DNA of 29,166 nucleotides, taken from contig JALRKU010000250.1 in the NCBI GenBank assembly GCA_023254755.1, forward strand, positions 1-29,166, written 5' to 3'. The translations under genes were made by a program, and so were the position numbers. Each line of letters opens with the position of its first letter. Position 1 is the stretch's first letter. Positions 5,987 to 13,676 of this stretch are shown here, in pieces. Source of the stretch: Aeromicrobium sp. (GTDB lineage Bacteria; Actinomycetota; Actinomycetes; Propionibacteriales; Nocardioidaceae). The notes below the pieces were generated by a model that searched no databases, was not told the DNA's origin, and saw only the letters and a program-made list of their open reading frames with translations.

Positions 5987-6742
5987 TTAGCCCTCGGGCG
6001 CGGGCTCGACGACCTCGGGCTCGGGCGCCGGGTCGGGGTTGCCGGTGTCTGGGTTCGAGGGGCCGCCACCGCTGGCGGCGCACATCCCGGACACGCTGAT
6101 CGTGGAGCCGTCGGAGAACGAGAACCGGCCCGTCGTTCCGTCGCAGCTGATGCCGGTGATCCGCGGCGCGTCGGCGCCCTTCGCGCCCGTGATGCTCTCG
6201 CCCTTCTGGCCGGCACACTGGTTCCGGGTCGCGCAGTACGCGGCGACGGCGTCGGCGAGGCGGGCGTTGATGGCCTCGCGGATCATCCGGTCGACGTCGT
6301 CGCGGTACGCCGCAATCACCTGGTTCAGCGTCGGCCCGTCGCGACCCGGCCGCCCGGGCACCGGGACGATCGCCGCGGTAGGCGTGCTGGTGTCGACGGC
6401 GTCCTCCACCGCGTCCTTCGTCGCCGTCGCTTGACCGCAGAGGCCCCGCTTCGCGAGCGCCTTCGCCTCGGCGCCGCCCGCACGGCACGCCGCCTGCACC
6501 TGGTCGGCGAGCGACAGCGCGGTGCCGGCGACGGCGTCCTTGGCCTGCTGCTCCTTGACTCGGCCAGCCTCGGCGTCGTCGCGCTGCATCCGCGGCACGG
6601 TGACCGCGATCGCGACCATCGCGATCAGCACCAGCACCAGCGCGACCAGGCCACGACGCTGCCACCTCGTCTCGCGTCGCGCCTTGCGGCGTGCGCTGCG
6701 GACGATGGCCTCGACGTCCTCGTTGCTGAACTCAGGCGCCAT
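5987..6742 (-). CDS. Membrane-anchored protein with collagen-like stretches
   Basis: The 251-residue protein has a basic cytoplasmic N-terminus (about 1-31), one membrane helix (about 32-50), and a helical, Gln/Ala/Asp-rich stalk. Short Gly-X-Y pieces follow (GRPGRDG and GQKGESITGAKGADAP), then a Cys-containing beta module (FSFSDGSTISVSGMC) and a Pro/Glu tail. Several extracellular Cys could pair. ATG 6742 overlaps the upstream stop by 11 bases. It lies just upstream of the endolysin, so a spanin-like or surface-display role is possible. I cannot assign a function. Confidence 0.65.
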   Translation of the reverse strand: MAPEFSNEDVEAIVRSARRKARRETRWQRRGLVALVLVLIAMVAIAVTVPRMQRDDAEAGRVKEQQAKDAVAGTALSLADQVQAACRAGGAEAKALAKRGLCGQATATKDAVEDAVDTSTPTAAIVPVPGRPGRDGPTLNQVIAAYRDDVDRMIREAINARLADAVAAYCATRNQCAGQKGESITGAKGADAPRITGISCDGTTGRFSFSDGSTISVSGMCAASGGGPSNPDTGNPDPAPEPEVVEPAPEG

Positions 6743-7082
6743 CCGGCGCACCCCCTACGTCGCTGACCCGCTGCTGGATCATCTGCACCTGCTGGACGAG
6801 CTCCATGACGCGGGCGTTGGCTTCCGCGAGCAGGCGTGTCGTCTTCTCGAGCTCGGACTGGAGGTGCTCGACCTCGGCCGTGAGCTCCTCGATCTGTTCG
6901 GACTTCGCGGCGAGCCGCTGCTCCCAGGCCTGGTCGAGCTTCTTGTCGGCTTCCTCGCGCATCTTCGCGGCGGCGTTGAGTGTGGTGCCGCGGTCGGTGG
7001 AGCGGGTGGTCCAGATGGTGCCGACGAGCAGGAGGACGGAGGCGACGGCGCCGCCGATGATCGCGAGGGAGTCGGCGCTCAC
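6732..7082 (-). CDS. TM plus coiled-coil protein of the lysis cassette
   Basis: 116 residues: one N-terminal membrane helix (about 4-25, SLAIIGGAVASVLLLVGTIW), then a long heptad-rich coiled coil (about 40-105, AKSEQIEELTAEVEHLQSEL). This single-anchor architecture is seen in Rz-type spanins and in some accessory holins. Either would fit a lysis cassette, and the sequence does not decide between them. GTG 7082 overlaps the previous stop as GTGA. Confidence 0.7.
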   Translation of the reverse strand: MSADSLAIIGGAVASVLLLVGTIWTTRSTDRGTTLNAAAKMREEADKKLDQAWEQRLAAKSEQIEELTAEVEHLQSELEKTTRLLAEANARVMELVQQVQMIQQRVSDVGGAPDGA

Positions 7083-7351
7083 CTGTGGGCCTCCCTGTAG
7101 GTGTGGATGGCGCGGGCGATGAGCCCGACGCCGAGGAGCGCGAACGCGGTCACGCCGATCCCGGTGACCCAGTCGACGACGATGTGGAGGCGTTGGCCCT
7201 TGATGTTGCCGGTGAAGTTGTAGACCAGGACGAGGGACCAGCCGAGGGTGAGGATGGGCTGCCACCAGTGTTCGGTGTCGCGGCGTGGGCGGCCGAGGGC
7301 GAACGCGACGACCGCGAGGCCGATGAGCCCCACCAGGAAGAGCCGAGTCAC
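7079..7351 (-). CDS. Small multi-pass membrane protein
   Basis: 90 residues with three hydrophobic segments (about 4-20, 32-48 and 60-80) and short basic loops, including GRPRRDTEHWW after the first helix. AGGAGG precedes GTG 7351 by 6 bases. It begins the lysis-side gene run after the integrase, so it may be a second holin or antiholin. The call rests on topology alone. Confidence 0.65.
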   Translation of the reverse strand: MTRLFLVGLIGLAVVAFALGRPRRDTEHWWQPILTLGWSLVLVYNFTGNIKGQRLHIVVDWVTGIGVTAFALLGVGLIARAIHTYREAHR

Positions 7352-7381
7352 AGGGAGCCTCCTGGTGGGGTCAGCGGATCG

Positions 7382-8302
7382 TCAGGCGGCCCCGGCGAGG
7401 TAGGCCGACAGCGTGTGGACCGCGTGGCGGTCGAGGTTGCCGCGGTTGCGGTCGTACCGGGCGGTCAGGCGCGGGTCGGCGTGCCGGGCGGCGATCTGCA
7501 CGTCGCGCAGCGGGACGCCGGCGTCGAGCGCGTTGGTGATCATCGAGTGGCGCAGCTCGTGCGGCAGGACCGGGTGGGAGATGCCCGCCTGGCGTGCGGT
7601 GGACGCGACGAGGTGCCGCATGGCCTCGTTGTTCATCGGACGCCCGTCAGCCCAAGGTCGGGCGAGGAGACACCCGGTGGTGCGTCCGTCGGCGGCCTTG
7701 TCGAACGCGCGGAGCACCGGGACGGGCAGAGGGATGGTCGCGGCCTTGGAGCCCTTGCCGACGACGCGCAGGACGCGGTGGCCGCGCAGCTCGTCGGCGT
7801 AGTCGGCGATGTCGATCGAGCAGGCTTCGGTGTTGCGGAGGCCGAGGACGCCGAGCGCGACGATCGCGGCCTCGTAGACGGGGCCGCGTGCGCGGGCGGT
7901 CTGGATGAGGGCGCCCAGCTCGAGGCGGTCCAGGCCGAGGCGGCGGGTGGCGTCGCGGTCGAACTTCGGGCGGCGCAGGTGCTCGGCGGGGTTGCGGCCG
8001 ATGTACTCGTCGATGACGGCGAACTTGAAGAAGCCGATGATGACGCCGAGGTAGTGGTCGACGGTCGCCGGCTGCAGGCCGCGCTCCTCGAGCGATCGGG
8101 CCCACGCTTCGAGGTGGGCGCGGTGCGCGTCGAGGGGTTCAACGCCTCGGTCGCGCAGCCAGGTGAACATCAGGCGGAGCGTGACGGTGTAGTTGCCGAC
8201 GGTCTGCCCGGAGTAGCGGGCGAGGAAGCCGAGGGCGGCGAGGTCGGACGGCGGCAGCGGGGCGCGGCCATCGAGGACAGGGAAGTGGGTAGCGTGACGC
8301 AT
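7382..8302 (-). CDS. int: Tyrosine-type phage integrase
   Basis: 306 residues. The N-terminal half (about 20-120) is a SAM-like core-binding domain, and the C-terminal half is the tyrosine recombinase catalytic domain. Visible catalytic residues are Arg156 (GLRNTEA), Lys183 (VGKGSK), His248 and Arg251 (HELRH), His274 (ARHAD) and Tyr283 (ARYDR). All are present, so the enzyme should be active. It would recombine attP with attB. Its gene lies about 5 kb from the apparent attL, which is unusual because attP normally adjoins int. CGGAGG precedes ATG 8302. Confidence 0.92.
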   Translation of the reverse strand: MRHATHFPVLDGRAPLPPSDLAALGFLARYSGQTVGNYTVTLRLMFTWLRDRGVEPLDAHRAHLEAWARSLEERGLQPATVDHYLGVIIGFFKFAVIDEYIGRNPAEHLRRPKFDRDATRRLGLDRLELGALIQTARARGPVYEAAIVALGVLGLRNTEACSIDIADYADELRGHRVLRVVGKGSKAATIPLPVPVLRAFDKAADGRTTGCLLARPWADGRPMNNEAMRHLVASTARQAGISHPVLPHELRHSMITNALDAGVPLRDVQIAARHADPRLTARYDRNRGNLDRHAVHTLSAYLAGAA

Positions 8303-8364
8303 AGCGTCCTCCGGTCGGTGGTTCGATTCGGTGGGCGTCAGGACCGTCTGGGAGCTGCAACTCT

Positions 8365-8379
8365 CGGGCGGTCCGCCCG
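8365..8379. terminator. Compact GC palindrome between accessory gene and integrase
   Basis: CGGGCGG-T-CCGCCCG is a perfect palindrome around one base, 28 bases past the stop of the DUF4393-like gene. The plus-strand side continues TTTC. It may be a weak terminator or an operator in the integrase leader. Confidence 0.4.
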
Positions 8380-8406
8380 TTTCAGGACGTTCAGGTTAGG
8401 TCGGTG

Positions 8407-9225
8407 TCACGTGGTCTGCAACAGGGCGCCCGGCTTGAACTGCGGGTCCGAAGCGATCGGCATCGGGGACTTGACCGCCGGCAACTGAACGTCGCGAAGG
8501 TCCCTCGGCAGAAGTCTCGGCAGTGAGTAGGCGCGGAGGAACAGGTGCAGGCCGAACGGCGTGGGCGCAGCTAGAACACCCGCGCGGCTGCACCAGCGGC
8601 TGTGCTTCCTCATCACGTCGTCGTTGCCTGCGGCGACGTACTGGCCGATTAGCTCCTCACGACTCAGCGCAGCTGCGTGGTTCCACGGGTCTTCGACGCC
8701 CGCGGCGACGATCTCTTCCTGCGAGATGTTCACCATCGCGTCGTGAGCGCCGTGGAAGACGCGTAGGTCGTGGTTCAGCGCCCGGCCGACATACGCGCTG
8801 TAGATCAGGTGATGCAGCCGCAGATGCGATGGTCCAAGCCGGGCCGTGAGATTGGCGAGGTAGACGGTGTCGTTGTTCGCCGCGTCGCTGCGGTGAGCAT
8901 CGACCAGCAGGCCGGCGATGTACTCCTGGGAGACGTCGTCCTCAATCCACGAGCCTTCTTCGATCAGCTCCTTGGCGACTCGTGGATGGATCTTGCGTTC
9001 CTGGGCGCGGTCCTCGTCAGAGAGACGCGCCGCAGACTTCTCACCGATTCCGAGTAGGTTTCTGAGCCGGTACCCGGTGAACTCCTTCAGTACCTGCCCG
9101 ATCTCGACGACCGAAGGGCCGACGATGACCGCAAGCGCGGCGGTCGCGCCGCCCGGCATGATGACGTCGCCGACGGTGTCAGCGGCGGCTCCGAGCTGCT
9201 CGAGGATGTCGTCGGTGCCGCTCAC
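8407..9225 (-). CDS. DUF4393/Abi-alpha-like accessory protein
   Basis: 272 residues. A glycine/alanine-rich amphipathic N-terminus (about 15-45) includes VIMPGGATAALAVIVG. The middle follows the DUF4393 (Abi-alpha) pattern: a conserved P in KIHPRVAKELIEEGSWIEDD, then QEYIAGLLVDAHRSDAANND, then YLANLTARLGPSHLRLHHLI. The family is named from abortive-infection genes, but its mechanism is not settled. GTG 9225 overlaps the stop of 9222-9410. It lies between integrase and tail fibre, a frequent site for lysogeny-expressed accessory genes, so a role in superinfection immunity is plausible but unproven. Confidence 0.65.
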   Translation of the reverse strand: MSGTDDILEQLGAAADTVGDVIMPGGATAALAVIVGPSVVEIGQVLKEFTGYRLRNLLGIGEKSAARLSDEDRAQERKIHPRVAKELIEEGSWIEDDVSQEYIAGLLVDAHRSDAANNDTVYLANLTARLGPSHLRLHHLIYSAYVGRALNHDLRVFHGAHDAMVNISQEEIVAAGVEDPWNHAAALSREELIGQYVAAGNDDVMRKHSRWCSRAGVLAAPTPFGLHLFLRAYSLPRLLPRDLRDVQLPAVKSPMPIASDPQFKPGALLQTT

Positions 9226-9410
9226 GGCGTCGCCTCGAGAAGTTCGCGCGTGTCGACCATCGCGGCGTCGAGCGCGGCCTTGTGACGGTTGCGCAGGTCG
9301 TGGTGCCGCACGGCGCGCCAGGCGTGCCAGCGAACGCGGAACTCCAACGGGATGGACCGGCAGAACCGGACGATCTCATGAGTTAGCAGGCGCATGGGGA
9401 GAGTGTTCAC
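9222..9410 (-). CDS. Small basic protein coupled to the Abi-alpha-like gene
   Basis: 62 residues from GTG 9410, or 57 from the in-frame ATG 9395. It is basic and helical (RFCRSIPLEFRVRWHAWRAVRHHDLRNRHK), and was not recognised. GAGGAG directly adjoins GTG 9410, too close for that start, and lies about 15 bases before the ATG, so the start is unsettled. The 4-base stop/start overlap with 8407-9225 implies joint expression. Confidence 0.6.
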   Translation of the reverse strand: MNTLPMRLLTHEIVRFCRSIPLEFRVRWHAWRAVRHHDLRNRHKAALDAAMVDTRELLEATP

Positions 9411-9422
9411 CTCCTCGTTCGA

Positions 9423-9506
9423 TCTCGCAGGAGAACCCCGACTTACGTGGTCGAAATCCGAGCAAGGTGCGAGTTCCGGCGCGGAGTAAGCAAGCTGCCT
9501 GCGAGA
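9423..9506. repeat. 9-bp inverted repeats flanking a divergent intergenic region
   Basis: TCTCGCAGG (9423-9431) and CCTGCGAGA (9498-9506) are perfect reverse complements 66 bases apart, close to the two divergent starts at 9410 and 9515. They may be operator half-sites for a shared regulator. I saw no clear promoter for either gene. Confidence 0.45.
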
Positions 9507-9514
9507 CTTCGGTC

Positions 9515-11143
9515 ATGAATTTCGCCGCCGCCCGCCGGCCCTCGATCTCGCGTGGGTACGAGCAGACGCCGCAGTCTTTGGCGCTGTACCGGATCGCCTT
9601 CGCGCTGTGGACCCTGTTCGTTCTTGGACCGACGAGGATGGGCGTCGGTCAGGTCTCGGGTGACTACGGCGATATGCCTGCGGGGTTCTACTTCCCGCCC
9701 CTCGGCCCCGGGATGCTGCTCCACGGCTGGCCTTCGACGGAGGTCATGCTGGTGATGGAGGTCGCCCTCACCGCCGGCCTCTTCTTGGTGCTGATCGGTC
9801 TGTGGACTCGCGCCGCTTCGATCGCGGTCGGACTCCTTGGACTCAGCTTGTCGTCACTGGTGTTCGCCGGGGGAAAAATCGACCACACGATCCTGTGGGT
9901 CGTCGTTCTTCCCCTGGTCATGTCCAGTACGTCGTGGGGTGACACCTGGTCGGTGGACGCTGCACGCAAGCGTCGCAATCCCAAGTCGGCGACGACTCAG
10001 ATTCAGATCATTGCTGCGGCGCTGGGCGTCATGTTCGCCGCCGCTGGCGCGATCAAGGCGCTCACGGGATGGCTCGACCCGACCACCTCGTCAATCCTCG
10101 GATGGAGCTACGCGCAAGACGTGCAGGTCGGCATTGCGATCAACTCGACCCCGGGTGCGTCGTTCCTACCAGATGCGTTCTTCGCGGGCCTCGACTACGT
10201 CACGATCCTGTTCGAGGTCGGCTTCCTCTTGGCCGTGCTACGACGCCAATGGTTGATCCCGTACCTCGTGTTTGCCTGCATATTCCACCTGAGTGCCGGC
10301 GCCTCCGGCTTCCCGGGATTTGTCGACATCGGGATTGTCTACCTGCTGTTCCTGCGCCTCGACCGGACGGCAGAGCACATGGCGCCAATGCTGGACTGGC
10401 TGCAGCGGCAGCCCGGCCTCGTGCTCGGTGCAACCGGACTCATCTTCGTCGCCTACAGCTCGAGCGCGCTCGTCGTCGGGCAGCCCATAACGGTGATCGG
10501 CGTGCTGCGCCGCATGGGAGTCCCAGACTTCGCGCTCTGGCTGATCCCTCTCGCGGCCGTCGCTTGGGTGGCGCTCCGTCGTCGCGGTGAACCACGCGAT
10601 TCCAACGGCAATCAGATCCCGGCGTGGATGCTGGCCGTTGGCGTAGTCGTCCTCGCGACACAACTCGCTGCGACCGTGCGGATTAGCGAGCCCTATCCTT
10701 CCCTCGCTGGTCCGCTCTTCATGGGCAATTTCGACGACGGCGACGAGATCCACGTGGCGCGGCAGAGCTTCACCGTGAACGGCGAACCGATCTCCGGCGG
10801 CGATCTGCTTGGCTTGTCACCTGCGGCTGCGGTTCAGCTCGGAAGCACGCGCTTCCCCGCACCGATCCTTGACCGGAATGGCGACGTGCTGATGAAGCCA
10901 ACGAGGGCGCAGGTGCTCGCGGCCCAGTATCACCAGTTCAGTGGCGAGCACCTCGACGCCCGAAGCGAAGAGGTCTCACCGGAGGAGTACGACTGGCTGC
11001 GTGCGCGAGCCCAGGATGCCGGCTTCGCCTGCGACGAAGGGTGTGAGATCGCGGTCGCATGGGATCGAGTCGACGTTGACCGCAAGACTGGTCGCGTGCT
11101 CGCCGAGAAGCCCGTCAGGCAATGGGTGTTGACGGTCCGCTGA
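9515..11143 (+). CDS. HTTM-type multi-pass membrane protein (prophage cargo)
   Basis: 542 residues from ATG 9515. About ten membrane helices span residues 24-400, in the layout of HTTM/vitamin K-dependent gamma-carboxylase-like proteins: a first helix ALYRIAFALWTLFVLG, a short amphipathic loop with GDMPAGFYFPPLGPG, then WTRAASIAVGLLGLSLSSLVFAGG and HTILWVVVLP. The last about 130 residues are soluble and probably outside the membrane. No known substrate. By eye it uses more A/T-ending codons than the structural genes. It is the only long plus-strand gene in the phage and ends 3 bases from the convergent tail fibre gene. It was probably acquired recently and is expressed independently of the late operon. 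Confidence 0.75.
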   Translation: MNFAAARRPSISRGYEQTPQSLALYRIAFALWTLFVLGPTRMGVGQVSGDYGDMPAGFYFPPLGPGMLLHGWPSTEVMLVMEVALTAGLFLVLIGLWTRAASIAVGLLGLSLSSLVFAGGKIDHTILWVVVLPLVMSSTSWGDTWSVDAARKRRNPKSATTQIQIIAAALGVMFAAAGAIKALTGWLDPTTSSILGWSYAQDVQVGIAINSTPGASFLPDAFFAGLDYVTILFEVGFLLAVLRRQWLIPYLVFACIFHLSAGASGFPGFVDIGIVYLLFLRLDRTAEHMAPMLDWLQRQPGLVLGATGLIFVAYSSSALVVGQPITVIGVLRRMGVPDFALWLIPLAAVAWVALRRRGEPRDSNGNQIPAWMLAVGVVVLATQLAATVRISEPYPSLAGPLFMGNFDDGDEIHVARQSFTVNGEPISGGDLLGLSPAAAVQLGSTRFPAPILDRNGDVLMKPTRAQVLAAQYHQFSGEHLDARSEEVSPEEYDWLRARAQDAGFACDEGCEIAVAWDRVDVDRKTGRVLAEKPVRQWVLTVR

Positions 11144-11146
11144 GGC

Positions 11147-13429
11147 TCATGCGTTGAGCTCGGTCGCGTCGTTGCCCCAGGACTTGGAGTCGAGGGTGAT
11201 GCGGCTGTCACGGATGACTGTGTCGCCGCCAACCGGGCCGCGGGCGCTGACCCGGTTCGCCTGGACGAACATGGACGAACCAACGAACGCGCCGGCGACG
11301 GAGAACCAGATGGCGCACCCGCCGTCCGGACCGCCGTGGGCGGAATCGGTGGGGACACCGATCGGGGCGTCCACACGGACGTCGTCGAGGATGATCCCCT
11401 GGTTCGTGATCCCGCTGACCGAGGACGAGTGAGCGAACAGGGCGCCGTAGTTCGCGAGGCCACCGAACGACGGGTCGGCGATGGTCTCGACGATGCAGCG
11501 GCGGAGGATGATCCGCTCGTCCTGGTGCAGGCCGACGCCGAGGGCGGGGCCGTGCTTGGAGTAGAAGCCGCAGTTCTCGAACAGCACGTTCTGGTAGCCG
11601 CCGAAGTCCATGTGCACGGCGTAGGAGCGTCGGGCGAGAGCTGCTTCGACAGGATCGGAGAACGGGGTGTCGTGGGTGGCGATGAAGTCGATGTTGCGGA
11701 TCGTGCCCACGGTGCGGATCTCAGCCGGTGGGGTGCGGTAGTCCCCGGTGTCGTCCTTAACGACGACCCTGCCCATGCCGATCATGTCGAGGTACCGGGT
11801 GCGGGTCAGCGCGGAGGAGCCGGTCTGGAACGGGAACCCGACGTGCGAGAACCGGCCGTAGGTCGCTCCGTTGGCCTTCGGGTAGATCTCGATGCGGACC
11901 TGCTGCGTCACCGTGTCCGGTGCCGCATCACACGCCGCCTGGATGGTGGTGAAGTCACCGCCGCTCTCGGCCACGACGATGGTCGGGGGCCTGGTGGTGG
12001 ACGCGGGCCGAGCCACGAGCGCGTCGACCTTGATGTAGATCGACAGCGACGTGTTGGCCGTCATGCCGCTGATCGTGAGGCTGGTGGAGGTCTCGTCGGT
12101 GTTGGTCCACCAGGGGTTGACCGGCGATCCGCTTGGGTTGAGGGAGATGTTCGACGCTCCACCGGACTGCACACCCAGGTAGTACGTCTTGCTCGGGTCG
12201 TTGATGTACCAGCTGAGCGGAATCGTGTTGACGCCGACGACGAGGGCCTGGGTGACGACCGCCTTGCGGGTCAGGGTGGTGCCGTCTGACTCCCACAGCT
12301 CGACTGAGAACGGGTTGACCGCGAACCGCGCGTGCACGGTGACGGACTCGACCTTGCCCTGCGGCATCGCCCGCTGACAGATGAAGCGGCGGTCTGACGG
12401 GGCCGACGACGTGATGGTGGAGGTGTCGACCCGGTTGTCCAGTGGCGACGACGCCACGAATGAGATGACTTGGTTGATCATGCCGATGTCGCCACGCGCC
12501 TTGAGGTCGGTGCCGCTGGGCAGCGCGACCCAGGCGGATCCACCAGCGCCCGGTGCGGTGCCGCCCGAAGCGATCGCGGACGGCGCGGCGTAGACGACGC
12601 CGTTGTAGGTGACCTGGTCGCCCTGCACGTAGTTCGTGGCGTTGGAGTACGCGCCCCGGAACGCCCCGGACGGGGTGAGCGCGTTGACCTGCGCCTGCAC
12701 GGCTGCGGCCGAACCTGCCGGGTCGAACGCGGTAGTCGGCTGCGTCGCCGCCGTGCCCAGTCCGAGCGACGAGCGGGCAGCTGGCTTGCTGGGCAGGTCG
12801 GCCAGGTTGCTGTCGCGAACGAGGGCGATCTCGGCGACCTCGTCAGAGACGACCTCCGCGATCTTGGCAGAAACTCCCAGCGGGTCGTCCGGGTCCGCGA
12901 CGGCTGCGGCGACGGTGGGGATGACGTCGCCGAGCGACTCCGCGGCCTCCTCGGCTGCAGCCTGCGCAGCAGCCACGAGCGCCGACCACGAGTCCGGGAT
13001 GGAGACGACGTCACCCGCCACGGTGCCGGCGGGGACCAGCTTGTCGAGGTCGATCGGGTCGTCGCTGTCCACGACGAACGGACCGATCGTGTAGTCCGAG
13101 CCGATCCGGCTGTTGTTCGCGGCGATGAACGACAGCGTGACCGTGTACCGGTGGGAGTACGCGCCCGGGGCCGAGACGTCGATCAGCTGGTTCGTCTTGG
13201 CGTCCTTCCAGCCCGCGCGGTCGGTACGGGGCAGGATGAACGAGACCTCGGTGCCGAGCTCGGAAACTTCCGGAGTGATGGACGACTCGAGCCGGTAGCC
13301 GGTCTCGGCCCAGATGAGGGACCGTGACGACTTCACCTTCGCCGACACCTTCAACAGCGTCGACGACTCCAGCACCATCGCTCCACCGACCGTGACGGTC
13401 TGGGTCGGGACGTAGGCGGGAAAGGCCAT
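11147..13429 (-). CDS. Tail fibre / receptor-binding protein with beta-helix
   Basis: 760 residues. The N-terminus (about 1-140) should attach to the tail tip. An Ala-rich helix (about 145-180) and a fibre repeat (about 215-250, LADLPSKPAARSSLGLGTAA) follow. Next is a small carbohydrate-binding-like module (about 253-305, GAYSNATNYVQGDQVTYNGV), then a beta-sandwich (about 330-490). From about 490 a pectinesterase-like right-handed beta-helix begins with ESGGDFTTIQAACDAAP. The last part probably binds or trims cell-surface glycan. No catalytic residues were identified. Confidence 0.8.
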   Translation of the reverse strand: MAFPAYVPTQTVTVGGAMVLESSTLLKVSAKVKSSRSLIWAETGYRLESSITPEVSELGTEVSFILPRTDRAGWKDAKTNQLIDVSAPGAYSHRYTVTLSFIAANNSRIGSDYTIGPFVVDSDDPIDLDKLVPAGTVAGDVVSIPDSWSALVAAAQAAAEEAAESLGDVIPTVAAAVADPDDPLGVSAKIAEVVSDEVAEIALVRDSNLADLPSKPAARSSLGLGTAATQPTTAFDPAGSAAAVQAQVNALTPSGAFRGAYSNATNYVQGDQVTYNGVVYAAPSAIASGGTAPGAGGSAWVALPSGTDLKARGDIGMINQVISFVASSPLDNRVDTSTITSSAPSDRRFICQRAMPQGKVESVTVHARFAVNPFSVELWESDGTTLTRKAVVTQALVVGVNTIPLSWYINDPSKTYYLGVQSGGASNISLNPSGSPVNPWWTNTDETSTSLTISGMTANTSLSIYIKVDALVARPASTTRPPTIVVAESGGDFTTIQAACDAAPDTVTQQVRIEIYPKANGATYGRFSHVGFPFQTGSSALTRTRYLDMIGMGRVVVKDDTGDYRTPPAEIRTVGTIRNIDFIATHDTPFSDPVEAALARRSYAVHMDFGGYQNVLFENCGFYSKHGPALGVGLHQDERIILRRCIVETIADPSFGGLANYGALFAHSSSVSGITNQGIILDDVRVDAPIGVPTDSAHGGPDGGCAIWFSVAGAFVGSSMFVQANRVSARGPVGGDTVIRDSRITLDSKSWGNDATELNA

Positions 13430-13445
13430 GGCAGGTCTCCTTCGC

Positions 13446-13676
13446 TCAGCTCGTGGGGATCGCGAGCCAGAGGACCTCGAGCGGTTCGTCGAGGGGTGCG
13501 GACGGGGCGATCAGGAATCCGTCGGCGGTGACCTCGGTGACGTCGACAGTCACGTCCTCGGGCTCCCACGAGACGGCGACCACCGGCTGCGTCGCGAACG
13601 GTTCGTTGAAGACGACCGGCGTCGATTCGGTAGTCCCCGCGGGCAGCGTCAGGGAGGCGTAGCTCGGCTGGTTCAC
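13446..13676 (-). CDS. Small tail-associated beta protein
   Basis: 76 residues from GTG 13676, overlapping the upstream stop by 4 bases. It is all beta in pattern, with alternating V/T residues (TESTPVVFNEPFATQPVVAV). Position and style suggest a tail-fibre accessory or fibre-tip module. It resembles the C-terminal half of the next protein upstream (both have an F...P-x-V-x-V pattern), so the two may be paralogues. Confidence 0.6.
   Translation of the reverse strand: MNQPSYASLTLPAGTTESTPVVFNEPFATQPVVAVSWEPEDVTVDVTEVTADGFLIAPSAPLDEPLEVLWLAIPTS

Noticed and set aside
4482..5990. Long plus-strand open frame opposite the endolysin
   Set aside because: It mirrors a gene with clear amidase motifs, has no recognisable domain, and its composition (Val/Gly/Asp/Arg repeats) is what the antisense of GC-rich codons gives.
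5987..6742. Treating the collagen-like protein as the tail fibre
   Set aside because: It has a membrane anchor and lies in the lysis cassette, and its Gly-X-Y stretches are too short for a fibre.
7085..8488. Plus-strand open frame opposite the integrase
   Set aside because: The minus strand has all catalytic residues of a tyrosine recombinase.
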